64,000 nt of DNA from Trichobilharzia regenti (GCA_944472135.2 OX235263.1:18653379-18717378), one strand, 5' to 3'. Shown: positions 21,241 to 35,100, counted from the stretch's first letter. Program-made: numbers and translations. Notes: generated by a model not told the origin, from the letters alone.

Positions 21241-22295
21241 GAGAATCTAAGTCAAATAGGGTTGATCCGCATGAAAAGTATGAATCTGTTGTGCTTGTGT
21301 GTATTTTGGGGAACTAAAAGAAACTGGAATCCTTAAGGGTAAGTGTTACTTATGCTTATTATTGCTTGATGTACTAGATCCAAATACATGAACTAGGACT
21401 ACCCGTAATAGAGCCAGTGTGAACATCCATTCGATGGGTTGCAAAACGGTTTTCAAAGCGGATAAAATACGATTATCTGGTGAGTGTACGAACAATCCCA
21501 GTTAAAGGTAAGACATTAATTAGGAAGAATAACGTTCCGGGTAGTAGTCTACCATTGGTGGTTTAAAAAAAAATGTGATTTTTCCGTGACTATAAACACA
21601 GATGTTCACGATCTTTAAAAAAAAACTAAATAAATTTTCCTTGAACCAGTAGTCTTCTTTTCTTTGGCGAAATATCCGTTGATACGATTATAAGATTAGG
21701 TAGCGAAGTAAGATGTTATGTGACTGGGAATCGTGGTTGTTGTGTTTTGGACTAATTTCGCGCATCTGACCGTTATAACCGCATGGATATAGCGTCTTCC
21801 TCATAGTACATTATGATATCTAGAAATCATAAGCACGTTGCCATCGGTAAATTTATTTTTACTTTTTAAATGACTGTAAATAGTGAGTCGTTTGAGGTGA
21901 TAGGATGAATACCTCTGAACGTTTTTGGGGAGACTAGGGTATACTTAATTTTTTCGAGTAAGGGACGATCTTTTTACCAAGAAAGTTCCCAGAATTTTCG
22001 TTATTCAAAGATAACGCTAAGTTGCCCACTAGGGTGGTAGCTATAGGAGAAAAAAAAAAAAAAAAACTATATTAATGTAGTTTTAGGTAACGCGTCATAG
22101 AAGTAAGCATCGTAGGTTATTTGTGTCTAAATGTATTAAACGTTGTATAACTGATCAAACCACAGTTCTTACGTATGAGTTAGTTTTATAAATAATGAAT
22201 GTACCGTACAAGCGTTTACCTTGATTTGCATACCTAGCTCATAAACATTATGCCTGCATGTGGCATACATTTAGGGCCAATACGCTGTGATGAAT

Positions 22296-23051
22296 TAGTC
22301 GGAGATGCTTCAAGTTAGACTTCATTTCCATATCACTATTATCAATTTTGCAAAGGTCATAGGAATTAACACCTTCAACTAACTTTCGTTTACATCGGAA
22401 ACTGACAATAACAGTCTGACATTTCGAAGGACTTAGTTTAAGAGCATGTTCTCACTCCTAATAGAGAGCTGTTCATCTTAGTACAGTGTAGCTGGCAGTT
22501 AACAGACATTGAAATAGTTAGATCGTCCGCGTGCTTGAAAAAGTTCTTTTCGTATGCATTCGTACAATAAGTTCATCAAACAAAAATACAATTGGTTATG
22601 GACGACTTCCCCCTGACCTACAGTGTACTGCTTTCTCCCTGATAAATAAGAATGAAGCCATCTAACAGTCCAATACTCAGTTTGAGTTTCAGCAAGCTTA
22701 TCTAACAGAATATCTCTGGGTACTGAGTCGAAAGCAGATGTGTATTCTAGGAAGGTGCAGCGAATTTAGCCCCATTGTCTATACTGGAGAAAATGTTGTG
22801 AAGCAAGACTGCAGCTGCATCTAAAGTACGTCTACTGTGTTTATAGGAGAACTGTTTGGGATCGTTAAAGGCTCTGAGTGAGGGTTAAAGATTAAGTAAG
22901 AGTAACTTTCCCTTAGTTCGTATATACCTCATTTGATTTGAAACAAAGGAAGCAGGTCTTATGAACGCTTGTAACACTAGAAAGTTTGGCATTTATGGGA
23001 GAATTTATGAAAGACTTGTTTAGTTTACACACACCAAATGAATAGGAAATA
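22296..23051 (-). pseudogene. Decayed CR1 RT fragment in unit 2
   Basis: Same fragment as in unit 1 at the corresponding position, with a few substitutions. Confidence 0.8.
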
Positions 23052-25353
23052 CTGGAGGTAATTACATGCATACAGGCGTAGGTTATTTAACATCTATAAA
23101 GTAGACATGCAAATACCGCAGTTTTTGACCACAGAAATGATGGATACTAGATAACATCCTATGATTCAACGGCATATTAAAATAAATAAAAAATGTTTCT
23201 TAGCTGATCGTCAAGTGAACAGTCTATTTGATGATGTCACTGCATATTAACGGATTAGTGAAGTAGATATCAAGCCTAAGTTACTACATTTACTTGTACT
23301 ACATACTTGGCGTTTAACAGTAAACAGACTTTCAACTGGTTAGATAAGGCGACTTTAGAGTATCCAACAGTACAGAATTATTATTCGACTTGCTAAATCC
23401 CACTTAGCTTTTACAATGTGCTATTGTGTAGAAACAGACACGAAATCCTACTAATGACTAAAGTAACATTCTCATAATACTACAGTGAATTTCCATCCCA
23501 CTAACTAAGCTTAGCGTTTATTATTCCTAATTCACTTATTACAAAAGCACATTGTATAGCGAGGAATTGAAGAAGTCTACAGGAAGAAGTAATCAAGAGT
23601 ATATTAAACATTTGATTAATTTACAAAAGAAAATTCTGATGAAGGGTAATAAAGTTAGTTTGACCGAATGATGTTTCCGCTGATTTCATATTCGACAACC
23701 TCCGTATACCTGGAAAAAATAAAGTACATGTTAGAACTAGCATAACATGAAGTTAACAAGAGATAATTCTACATATTAGCATACAATATGAATACAATCA
23801 TTCTGTTAAAACTAAGTATTATCTCAGGGAGATAAATGTATTTGTAGTCTACAGCTGATATTTATGTTGACGCCGTATACATAAATATACATCATATGTT
23901 TTCCTGCATTTGAGGACTATATGCAAATTTCAAGGCAATCTCCGAAACATTCATACTATTGAGGCGTCATTCTCTCATCAAGCTTACTTGCAGATCAACT
24001 TCACACTAAACACTTTTACATGAAATGAAGTATTGCAAGTGTATAACTTAGAAGTTAATCCACAATCTCAGTAATTTCTAGTCCACAAGGTTTTGTGAAT
24101 CCTACAGAAATCACATTTTCACATTTAGGAGACTATAGGCATCAAATATAAGCTGAACATGCCTCAACTCTAGACAGCTATGCACAGTGCTAACAACATA
24201 GTGAAACACTTCAACTATTGTAAAGTACACAGACCTGTTGTGTTGATGAGGATAATAATGTCATATAATGCAAACTAGAAAATTCAATCGTCATAGAGCA
24301 TCTGTACTGCTTTGTCTAAATGGAAATCTCAGGAGAAATTCATCTCCACTATTGGTGATCAAAAATATTGTAGCATTAAGTATACAGTCAGTGGAAATTG
24401 TAAAAGAGAATAAATTCATATTAATGATAATAAAGCTGAATAGATTCAGTTCTAGTAACCACCTTCGTTTGTTATCCTATCAGTCAGCTTAGTACACAAT
24501 GGCACACTATTATTATAGTTGAGATATTTTTGTACATTTAATTAACATAAAAAAAAGCACACTGCACCAACCAGTGCCAATATATATGAAATCCATTTAG
24601 AGATAACCTTTCAACTTACCATAATTCCTGTCCAACCACAGATAAAGTGAAAAGCACATCTAAATGACAACTTAGGTTCCCACCAACGATTCTGATAACA
24701 TTTTCAGGTGATTTCCAAGTATTGAGAGAATTATTTTGTCAAAAAAGACTGTTCTTCACACGAAAATAGGCTGTACTGATATCCTGAGACATGAAGTCTT
24801 CATTGAATGATACTATGCCGAAAGATGCAGCTTCTACATGGAGTAAATGAGTGGTGTAAATGGCATTACCCTATAACTATCCTATCTCCCTCATTACACC
24901 GACATTTTGATACATTCCATCTGAAACACTAATCATTGCAACCAATATGCTAAAAGTGTGTCGCAGTCAGATCACATGAGGCGGACACCAACATAACCAG
25001 CCAAAAAGTGGGAATTTCCCTCAATCTAGATAACATATAATACAATTTTATTAAAAATTATTGGCAAAAAAAATTCCAAACGTAACTTCTAGAGTACGTG
25101 ACGAATAAGTCCAGCCGGCTTGGCTGAAATTATCCGTAACTTATCAAGGTCATTGGTGGGGTCAGACGCTCGAAGGTCATTTTCGTCCATATCAGTCGGC
25201 CATGTTGGATTGCAGTTCCGTAGCTGTTCGTGTACGGGTTTGTTGTTCCGTTTATGCTGCCGTTATACACGACTAATCTTGATGCGTATTGTTCACAAAT
25301 GTTGCGTTTCACCTCATCTTTTGTTTCCGTTGCCGTTAAAATGAATTATTTCT

Positions 25354-25821
25354 TTGGTTTTGAAACTTTTCACTACCAGGTCAGTGCATTCATTTCGGTG
25401 TAATTGTTTCATACCTTGTATTTATGCGGCTTTTAGTGTTTTATTTGGTTTTCAGCTGTTAATGAATTGGCAATGTGTGGAAGTCTTGGAAATCATGCAC
25501 GTGAAGATGTTTGGCTGGCAGAAGCAGTTGTTTTCAGTCCATTTATTGGTTGCCGTTATTCTGGTCGGCTCATTTAATTACCTTAGATGTAGAAATCGTG
25601 AAAATAGTGTCTTTCTCGTTCATGTTTACAGCATGCAACAATCTGCGAGTGAATCTGTTAAAGGGAACACCATCAGAGTAGATGTTAGCAAAGTTTTCGA
25701 AGAACAAATTAAACGTGGAAAATTTAGAACCTGGGTTGAAGTTGAAAAAGCTTTGAAGCTTTTTGAGAATGTGAATATACCATCCGTGTGTCTGCTATCA
25801 TTTAAAAAAAATATGTCGTGA
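25354..25821 (+). CDS. Array ORF, unit 3
   Basis: The encoded protein is identical to those of units 1 and 2. Because the surrounding noncoding sequence is equally similar, identity here says nothing about selection on the protein. Confidence 0.45.
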   Translation: MVLKLFTTRSVHSFRCNCFIPCIYAAFSVLFGFQLLMNWQCVEVLEIMHVKMFGWQKQLFSVHLLVAVILVGSFNYLRCRNRENSVFLVHVYSMQQSASESVKGNTIRVDVSKVFEEQIKRGKFRTWVEVEKALKLFENVNIPSVCLLSFKKNMS

Positions 25822-26875
25822 GAGAATCTAAGTCAAATAGGGTTGATCCGCATGAAAAGTATGAATCTGTTGTGCTTGTGTGTATTTTGGGGAACTAAAA
25901 GAAACTGGAATCCTTAAGGGTAAGTGTTACTTATGCTTATTATTGCTTGATGTACTAGATCCAAATACATGAACTAGGACTACCCGTAATAGAGCCAGTG
26001 TGAACATCCATTCGATGGGTTGCAAAACGGTTTTCAAAGCGGATAAAATACGATTATCTGGTGAGTGTACGAACAATCCCAGTTAAAGGTAAGACATTAA
26101 TTAGGAAGAATAACGTTCCGGGTAGTAGTCTACCATTGGTGGTTTCCTCGAAGTTGTGATTTTTCCGTGACTATAAACACAGATGTTCACGATCTTTAAA
26201 AAAAAACTAAATAAATTTTCCTTGAACCAGTAGTCTTCTTTTCTTTGGCGAAATATCCGTTGATACGATTATACGATTAGGTAGCGAAGTAAGATGTTAT
26301 GTGACTGAGAATCGTGGTTGTTGTGTTTTGGACTAATTTCGCGCATCTGACCGTTATAACCGCATGGATATAGCGTCTTCCTCATAGTACATTATGATAT
26401 CTAGAAATCATAAGCACGTTGCCATCGGTAAATTTATTTTTACTTTTTAAATGACTGCAAATAGTGAGTCGTTTGAGGTGATAGGATGAATACCTCTGAA
26501 CGTTTTTGGGGAGACTAGGGTATATTTAATTTTTTCGAGTAAGGGACGATCTTTTTACCAAGAAAGTTCTCAGAATTTTCGTTATTCAAAGATAACGCTA
26601 AGTTGCCCACTAGGGTGGTAGCTATAGGAGAAAAAAAAAAGCGGAAACTATATTAATGTAGTTTTAGGTAACGCGTCATAGAAGTAAGCATCGTAGGTTA
26701 ATTGTGTCTAAATGTATTAAACGTTGTATAACTGATCAAACCACAGTTCTTACGTATGAGTTAGTTTTATAAATAATGAATGTACCGTACAAGCGTTTAC
26801 CTTGATTTGCATACCTAGCTCATAAACATTATGCCTGCATGTGGCATACATTTAGGGCCAATACGCTGTGATGAA

Positions 26876-27630
26876 TCAGTCGGAGATGCTTCAAGTTAGA
26901 CTTCATTTCCATATCACTATTATCAATTTTGCAACGGTCATAGGAATTAACACCTTCAACTAACTTTCGTTTACATCGGAAACTGAAAATAACAGTCTGA
27001 CATTTCGAAGGATTTAGTTTAAGAGCATTTTCCCACTCCTAATAGAGAGCTGTTCATCTTAGTACAGTGTAGCTGGCAGTTAACAGACATTGAAGTAGTT
27101 AGATCGTCCGCGTGTTTGAAAAAGTTCTTTTCGTATGCATTCGTACAATAAGTTCATCAAACAAAAATACAATTGGTAATGGACGACTTCCCCCTGACCT
27201 ACAGTGTACTGCTTTCTCCCTGATAAATAAGAATGAAGCCATCTAACAATCCAATACTCAGTTTGAGTTTCAGCAAGCTTATCTAACAGAATATCTCTAG
27301 GTACTGAGTCGAAAGCAGATGTGTATTCTAGGAAGGTGCAGCGAATTTAGCCCCATTGTCTATACTGGAGAAAATGTTGTGAAGCAAGACTGCAGCTGCA
27401 TCTAAAGTACGTCTACTGTGTTTATAGGAGAACTGTTTGGGATCGTTAAAGGCTCTGAGTGAGGGTTAAAGATTAAGTAAGAGTAACTTTCCCTTAGTTC
27501 GTATATACCTCATTTGATTTGAAACAAAGGAAGCAGGTCTTATTAACGCTTGTAACACTAGAAAGTTTGGCATTTATGGGAGAATTTATGAAAGACTTGT
27601 TTAGTTTACACACACCAAATGAATAGGAAA
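26876..27630 (-). pseudogene. Decayed CR1 RT fragment in unit 3
   Basis: Same fragment. It shares gaagtagttag and gtgtttg with unit 4 rather than with units 1 and 2. Confidence 0.8.
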
Positions 27631-29934
27631 TACTGGAGGTAATTACATGCATACAGGCGTAGGTTATTTAACATCTATAAAGTAGACATGCAAATACCGC
27701 AGTTTTTGATCACAGAAATGATGGATACTAGATAACATCCTATGATTCAACGGCATATTAAAATAAATAAAAAATGTTTCTTAGCTGATCGTCAAGTGAA
27801 CAGTCTATTTGATGATGTCACTGCATATTAACGGATTAGTGAAGTAGATATCAAGCCTAAGTTACTACATTTACTTGTACTACATACTTGGCGTTTAACA
27901 GTAAACAGACTTTCAACTGGTTAGATAAGGCGACTTTAGAGTATCCAACAGTACAGAATTATTATTCAACTTGCTAAATCCCACTTAGCTTTTACAATGT
28001 GCTATTGTGTAGAAACAGACACGAAATCCTACTAATGACTAAAGTAACATTCTCATAATACTACAGTGAATTTCCATCCCACTAACTAAGCTTAGCGTTT
28101 ATTATTCCTAATTCACTTATTACAAAAGCACATTGTATAGCGAGGAATTGAAGAAGTCTACAGGAAGAAGTAATCAAGAGTATATTAAACATTTGATTAA
28201 TTTACAAAAGAAAATTCTGATGAAGGGTAATAAAGTTAGTTTGACCGAATGATGTTTCCGCTGATTTCATATTCGACAACCTCCGTATACCTGGAAAAAA
28301 TAAAGTACATGTTAGAACTAGCATAACATGAAGTTAACAAGAGATAATTCTACATATTAGCATACAATATGAATACAATCATTCTGTTAAAACTAAGTAT
28401 TATCTCAGGGAGATAAATGTATTTGTAGTCTACAGCTGATATTTATGTTGACGCCGTATACATAAATATACATCATATGTTTTCCTGCATTTGAGGACTA
28501 TATGCAAATTTCAAGGCAATCTCCGAAACATTCATACTATTGAGGCGTCATTCTCTCATCAAGCTTACTTGCAGATCAACTTCACACTAAACACTTTTAC
28601 ATGAAATGAAGTATTGCAAGTGTATAACTTAGAAGTTAATCCACAATCTCAGTAATGTCTAGTCCACAAGGTTTTGTGAATCCTACAGAAATCACATTTT
28701 CACATTTAGGAGACTATAGGCATCAAATATAAGCTGAACATGCCTCAACTCTAGACAGCTATGCACAGTGCTAACAACATAGTGAAACACTTCAACTATT
28801 GTAAAGTACACAGACCTGTTGTGTTGATGAGGATAATAATGTCATATAATGCAAACTAGAAAATTCAATCGTCATAGAGCATCTGTACTGCTTTGTCTAA
28901 ATGGAAATCTCAGGAGAAATTCATCTCCACTATTGGTGATCAAAAATATTGTAGCATTAAGTATACAGTCAGTGGAAATTGTAAAAGAGAATAAATTCAT
29001 ATTAATGATAATAAAGCTGAATAGATTCAGTTCTAGTAACCACCTTCGTTTGTTATCCTATCAGTCAGCTTAGTACACAATGGCACACTATTATTATAGT
29101 TGAGATATTTTTGTACATTTAATTAACATAACCCATAGCACACTGCACCAACCAGTGCCAATATATATGAAATCCATTTAGAGATAACCTTTCAACTTAC
29201 CATAATTCCTGTCCAACCACAGATAAAGTGAAAAGCACATCTAAATGACAACTTAGGTTCCCACCAACGATTCTGATAACATTTGCAGGTGATTTCCAAG
29301 TATTGAGAGAATTATTTTGTCAAAAAAGACTGTTCTTCACACGAAAATAGGCTGTACTGATATCCTGAGACATGAAGTCTTCATTGAATGATACTATGCC
29401 GAAAGATGCAGCTTCTACATGGAGTAAATGAGTGGTGTAAATGGCATTACCCTCTAACTATCCTATCTCCCTCATTACACCGACATTTTGATACATTCCA
29501 TCTGAAACACTAATCATTGCAACCAATATGCTAAAAGTGTGTCGCAGTCAGATCACATGAGGCGGACACCAACATAACCAGCCAAAAAGTGGGAATTTCC
29601 CTCAATCTAGATAACATATAATACAATTTTATTAAAAATTATTGGCAAAAAAAATTCCAAACGTAACTTCTAGAGTACGTGACGAATAAGTCCAGCCGGC
29701 TTGGCTGAAATTATCCGTAACTTATCAAGGTCATTGGTGGGGTGAGACGCTCGAAGGTCATTTTCGTCCATATCAGTCGGCCATGTTGGATTGCAGTTCC
29801 GTAGCTGTTCGTGTACGCGTTTGTTGTTCCGTTTATCCTGCCGTTATACACGACTTATCTTGTTGCGTATCGTTCACAAATGTTGCGTTTCACCTCATTT
29901 TTTGTTTCCGTTGCTGTTAAAATGAATTATTTCT

Positions 29935-30402
29935 TTGGTTTTGAAACTTTTCACTACCAGGTCAGTGCATTCATTTCGGTGTAATTGTTTCATACCTTGT
30001 ATTTATGCGGCTTTTAGTGTTTTAGTTGGTTTTCAGCTGTTAATGAATTGGCAATGTGTGGAAGTTTTGGAAATCATGCACATGAAGATGTTTGGCTGGC
30101 AGAAGCAGTTGTTTTCAGTCCATTTATTGGTTGCCGTTATTCTGGTCGGCTCATTTAATTACCTTAGATGTAGAAATCGTGAAAAAAGTGTCTTTCTCGT
30201 TCATGTTTACAGCATGCAACAATCTGCGAGTGAATCTGTTAAAGGGAACACCATCAGAGTTGATGTTAGCAAGGTTTTCGAAGAACAAATTAAACCTGGA
30301 AAATTTAGAACCTGGGTTGAAGTTGAAAAAGCTTTGAAGCTTTTTGAGAATGTGAATATACCATCCGTGTGTCTGCTATCATTTAAAAAAAATATGTTGT
30401 GA
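29935..30402 (+). CDS. Array ORF, unit 4 (diverged)
   Basis: Differs from the other three by five amino-acid changes (Phe to Val, Val to Met, Asn to Lys, Arg to Pro, Ser to Leu) and a few silent changes. This excess of replacements fits neutral drift of a pseudo-exon. The continuation after the A-run reads YVVRESKPNKVEPHEKYESV. Confidence 0.45.
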   Translation: MVLKLFTTRSVHSFRCNCFIPCIYAAFSVLVGFQLLMNWQCVEVLEIMHMKMFGWQKQLFSVHLLVAVILVGSFNYLRCRNREKSVFLVHVYSMQQSASESVKGNTIRVDVSKVFEEQIKPGKFRTWVEVEKALKLFENVNIPSVCLLSFKKNML

Positions 30403-31455
30403 GAGAATCTAAGCCAAATAAGGTTGAGCCGCATGAAAAGTATGAATCTGTTGTGCTTGTGTGTATTTTGGGGAACTAAAAGAACCTGGAATCCTTAAGG
30501 GTAAGTGTTACTTATGCTTATTATTGCTTGATGTACTAGATCGCAATACATGAACTAGGACTACCCGTAATAGAGCCAGTGTTAACATCCATTCGATGGG
30601 TTGCAAAACGGTTTTCAAAGCGGATAAAATACGGTGATCTGGTGAGTGTACAAACAATCCCAGTTAAAGGTAAGACATTAATTAGGAAGAATAACGTTTC
30701 GGGTTGTAGTCTACGATTGGTGGTTTCCTCCACCTCGTGATTTTTCCGTGACTATAGACACAGATGTTCACGATCTTTAAAAAAAAACTAAATAAATTTT
30801 CCTTGAACCAGTAGTCTTCTTTTCTTCGGCGAAACATCCGTTAATACGATTATACGATTAGGTAGCGAAGTAAGATGTTATGTGACTGAGAATCGTGGTT
30901 GTTGTGTTTTGGACTAATTTCGCGCATCTGACCGTTATAACCGCATGGATATAGCGTTTTCCTCATGGTACATTATGATATCTAGAAATCATAAGCACGC
31001 TGCCATCGGTAAATTTATTTTTACTTTTTAAATGGCTGCAAATAGTGAGTCGTTTGCGGTGATAGGATGAATACCTCTGAACGTTTTTGGGGAGACTAGG
31101 GTATATTTAATTTTTTCGAGTAAGGGACGATCTTTTTACCAAGAAAGTTCTCGGAATTTTCGTTATTCAAAGATAACGCTAAGTTGCCCACTAAGGTGGT
31201 AACTATAGGAGAAACCTTCAGCGGAAACTATATTAATGTAGTTTTAGGTAATGCGTCATAGAAGTAAGCATCGTAGGTTAATTGTGTCTAAATGTATTAA
31301 ACGTTGTATAACTGATCAAACCATAGTTCTTACGTGCGAGTTAGTTTTATAAATAATGAATGTACCGTACAAGCGTCTACCTTGATTTGCATACCTAGCT
31401 CATAAACATTATGCCTGCATGTGGCATACATTTAGGGCCAACACGCTGCGATGAA

Positions 31456-32210
31456 TCAGTCCGAGATACTTCAAGTCAGACTTCATTTCCATATCACTAT
31501 TATCAATTTTGCAACGGTCATAGGAATTAACACCTTCAACTAACTTTCGTTTACATCGGAAACTGAAAATAACAGTCTGACATTTCGAAGGATTTAGTTT
31601 AAGAGCATTTTCCCACTCCTAATAGAGAGCTGTTCATCTTAGTACAGTGTAGCTGGCAGTTAACAGACATTGAAGTAGTTAGATCGTCCGCGTGTTTGAA
31701 AAAGTTCTTTTCGTATGCATTCGTACAATAAGTTCATCAAACAAAAATACAATTGGTAATGGACGACTTCCCCCTGACCTACAGTGTACTGCTTTCTCCC
31801 TGATAAATAAGAATGAAGCCATCTAACAATCCAATACTCAGTTTGAGTTTCAGCAAGCTTATCTAACAGAATATCTCTAGGTAGTGAGTCGAAAGCAGAT
31901 GTGTATTCTAGGAAGGTGCAGCGAATTTAGCCCCATTGTCTATACTGGAGAAAATGTTGTGAAGCAAGACTGCAGCTGCATCTAAAGTACGTCTACTGTG
32001 TTTATAGGAGAACTGTTTGGGATCGTTAAAGGCTCTGAGTGAGGGTTAAAGATTAAGTAAGAGTAACTTTCCCTTAGTTCGTATATACCTCATTTGATTT
32101 GAAACAAAGGAAGCAGGTCTTATTAACGCTTGTAACACTAGAAAGTTTGGCATTTATGGGAGAATTTATGAAAGACTTGTTTAGTTTACACACACCAAAT
32201 GAATAGGAAA
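31456..32210 (-). pseudogene. Decayed CR1 RT fragment in unit 4
   Basis: Same fragment, with ggtagtgag in place of ggtactgag. Confidence 0.8.
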
Positions 32211-34286
32211 TACTGGAGGTAATTACATGCATACAGGCGTAGGTTATTTAACATCTATAAAGTAGACATGCAAATACCGCAGTTTTTGATCACAGAAATG
32301 ATGGATACTAGATAACATCCTATGATTCAACGGCATATTAAAATAAATAAAAAATGTTTCTTAGCTGATCGTCAAGTGAACAGTCTATTTGATGATGTCA
32401 CTGCATATTAACGGATTAGTGAAGTAGATATCAAGCCTAAGTTACTACATTTACTTGTACTACATACTTGGCGTTTAACAGTAAACAGACTTTCAACTGG
32501 TTAGATAAGGCGACTTTAGAGTATCCAACAGTACAGAATTATTATTCAACTTGCTAAATCCCACTTAGCTTTTACAATGTGCTATTGTGTAGAAACAGAC
32601 ACGAAATCCTACTAATGACTAAAGTAACATTCTCATAATACTACAGTGAATTTCCATCCCACTAACTAAGCTTAGCGTTTATTATTCCTAATTCACTTAT
32701 TACAAAAGCACATTGTATAGCGAGGAATTGAAGAAGTCTACAGGAAGAAGTAATCAAGAGTATATTAAACATTTGATTAATTTACAAAAGAAAATTCTGA
32801 TGAAGGGTAATAAAGTTAGTTTGACCGAATGATGTTTCCGCTGATTTCATATTCGACAACCTCCGTATACCTGGAAAAAATAAAGTACATGTTAGAACTA
32901 GCATAACATGAAGTTAACAAGAGATAATTCTACATATTAGCATACAATATGAATACAATCATTCTGTTAAAACTAAGTATTATCTCAGGGAGATAAATGT
33001 ATTTGTAGTCTACAGCTGATATTTATGTTGACGCCGTATACATAAATATACATCATATGTTTTCCTGCATTTGAGGACTATATGCAAATTTCAAGGCAAT
33101 CTCCGAAACATTCATACTATTGAGGCGTCATTCTCTCATCAAGCTTACTTGCAGATCAACTTCACACTAAACACTTTTACATGAAATGAAGTATTGCAAG
33201 TGTATAACTTAGAAGTTAATCCACAATCTCAGTAATGTCTAGTCCACAAGGTTTTGTGAATCCTACAGAAATCACATTTTCACATTTAGGAGACTATAGG
33301 CATCAAATATAAGCTGAACATGCCTCAACTCTAGACAGCTATGCACAGTGCTAACAACATAGTGAAACACTTCAACTATTGTAAAGTACACAGACCTGTT
33401 GTGTTGATGAGGATAATAATGTCATATAATGCAAACTAGAAAATTCAATCGTCATAGAGCATCTGTACTGCTTTGTCTAAATGGAAATCTCAGGAGAAAT
33501 TCATCTCCACTATTGGTGATCAAAAATATTGTAGCATTAAGTATACAGTCAGTGGAAATTGTAAAAGAGAATAAATTCATATTAATGATAATAAAGCTGA
33601 ATAGATTCAGTTCTAGTAACCACCTTCGTTTGTTATCCTATCAGTCAGCTTAGTACACAATGGCACAATATTATTATAGTTGAGATATTTTTGTACATTT
33701 AATTAACATAAAAAAAAGCACACTGCACCAACCAGTGCCAATATATATGAAATCCATTTAGAGATAACCTTTCAACTTACCATAATTCCTGTCCAACCAC
33801 AGATAAAGTGAAAAGCACATCTAAATGACAACTTAGGTTCCCACCAACGATTCTGATAACATTTGCAGGTGATTTCCAAGTATTGAGAGAATTATTTTGT
33901 CAAAAAAGACTGTTCTTCACACGAAAATAGGCTGTACTGATATCCTGAGACATGAAGTCTTCATTGAATGATACTATGCCGAAAGATGCAGCTTCTACAT
34001 GGAGTAAATGAGTGGTGTAAATGGCATTACCCTCTAACTATCCTATCTCCCTCATTACACCGACATTTTGATACATTCCATCTGAAACACTAATCATTGC
34101 AACCAATATGCTAAAAGTGTGTCGCAGTCAGATCACATGAGGCGGACACCAACATAACCAGCCAAAAAGTGGGAATTTCCCTCAATCTAGATAACATATA
34201 ATACAATTTTATTAAAAATTATTGGCAAAAAAAATTCCAAACGTAACTTCTAGAGTACGTGACGAATAAGTCCAGCCTTTATCAAA

Positions 34287-35100
34287 GTATTGTTTAATTA
34301 TTTATTTAATTATTATTTAATTTGCGCGGTGTGTTCGAAGTTGGTAACATTTCGCACGTGTTTTCGCTGGCGTATTTTTTGAATACTGATATATAATCCC
34401 TAAAATTATAATCCATATATCTAAAAAAGTGTTCCTAGTAACACCACTGTTCTATAGAGTAGCTCAAGATCGGTTATAACTGCATTATTACCTTGTAATA
34501 CAGTACCCAAGCTAACTGTAATGCTGAATTAAATCTCATTGATTCTGATATTCTATAGTGAGTTAATTCTGAATCTGTTCCATAAAAATTTTCCAGTTTC
34601 GTTTTTACGATCTAGTACAAAACCAATTTGATTTCTTTGTGCTCGCTTCTTGATTGTAAGGTATAGGTTCCTGATCTTCAGTAAACTTCTGCGTATCTCG
34701 TCCCGCTACTCGGCTCTCGTAGCTTTGGTTGACTCCAAAAGGAGTAGTGCTGGGATCAGTTATGTGGTTTGTAATATGAGGTGTGTTAAGATTGTTACTA
34801 CTGTGAATGGAGTTGATCCTTTCACCAGTTAGTCCTCCGGTATCGTCGTCAAAAGAAAAGAGATAATAATAATAGATATAATTAGTGTAGTTATTCAGAC
34901 TAACAGACAGAAAAAGCAATAGAAAAGACGTAGAAAACAGACAGCTGATTAAATTTGAAGAATAATATGAATAATATATATATATGTTGGTAATAATGAT
35001 GATAATAATTAGTGCACTTAAAGTCGTCAGGAGAGTAAGACGGGAGGGAATATAAAGCAGTAAAACGAAAAGTTTAATTGTCTACCCCTGAATGGTGTAC
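34287..35100. other. No gene seen
   Basis: Very AT-rich, with ttattta-type runs at the start, a short (TA)n near 34976 and ataataat runs. No coding or RNA feature supported. Confidence 0.5.

Larger units (their letters stand above)
20541..25121 (+). repeat. Array unit 2
   Basis: Carries three A-runs of 8-17 bases (21565-21573, 22050-22066, and near 24549) at positions where other units have mixed sequence of equal length. Confidence 0.9.
25122..29702 (+). repeat. Array unit 3
   Basis: Its first part resembles unit 2, while variants in the middle (tcccactcc, gaagtagttag, gtgtttg) match unit 4. It is therefore mosaic. Confidence 0.9.
15962..34277 (+). repeat. Tandem array of four ~4.58-kb units
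   Basis: Four head-to-tail units start at 15962, 20541, 25122 and 29703 (spacings 4579, 4581, 4581). Each begins ggctgaaattatccgtaac and ends gacgaataagtccagcc, with a ggctt spacer between units. Outer ends are inverted complements at 15 of 19 positions. The array is flanked by tttataaaa (15953-15961) and tttatcaaa (34278-34286), an 8/9 direct repeat. Units differ at scattered sites; the first part of unit 4 is the most diverged. Each unit holds a 155-codon ORF near its start and a decayed minus-strand CR1 fragment in its middle. The remainder has no recognisable coding content. Confidence 0.93.
29703..34277 (+). repeat. Array unit 4
   Basis: Last unit, ending gtccagcc just before tttatcaaa. 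Its first 1.7 kb has the most differences from the others, including five amino-acid changes in the ORF. Confidence 0.9.

Noticed and set aside
34605..34919. 104-codon minus ORF
   Set aside because: Low-complexity, AT-rich translation with no recognisable domain; likely chance.
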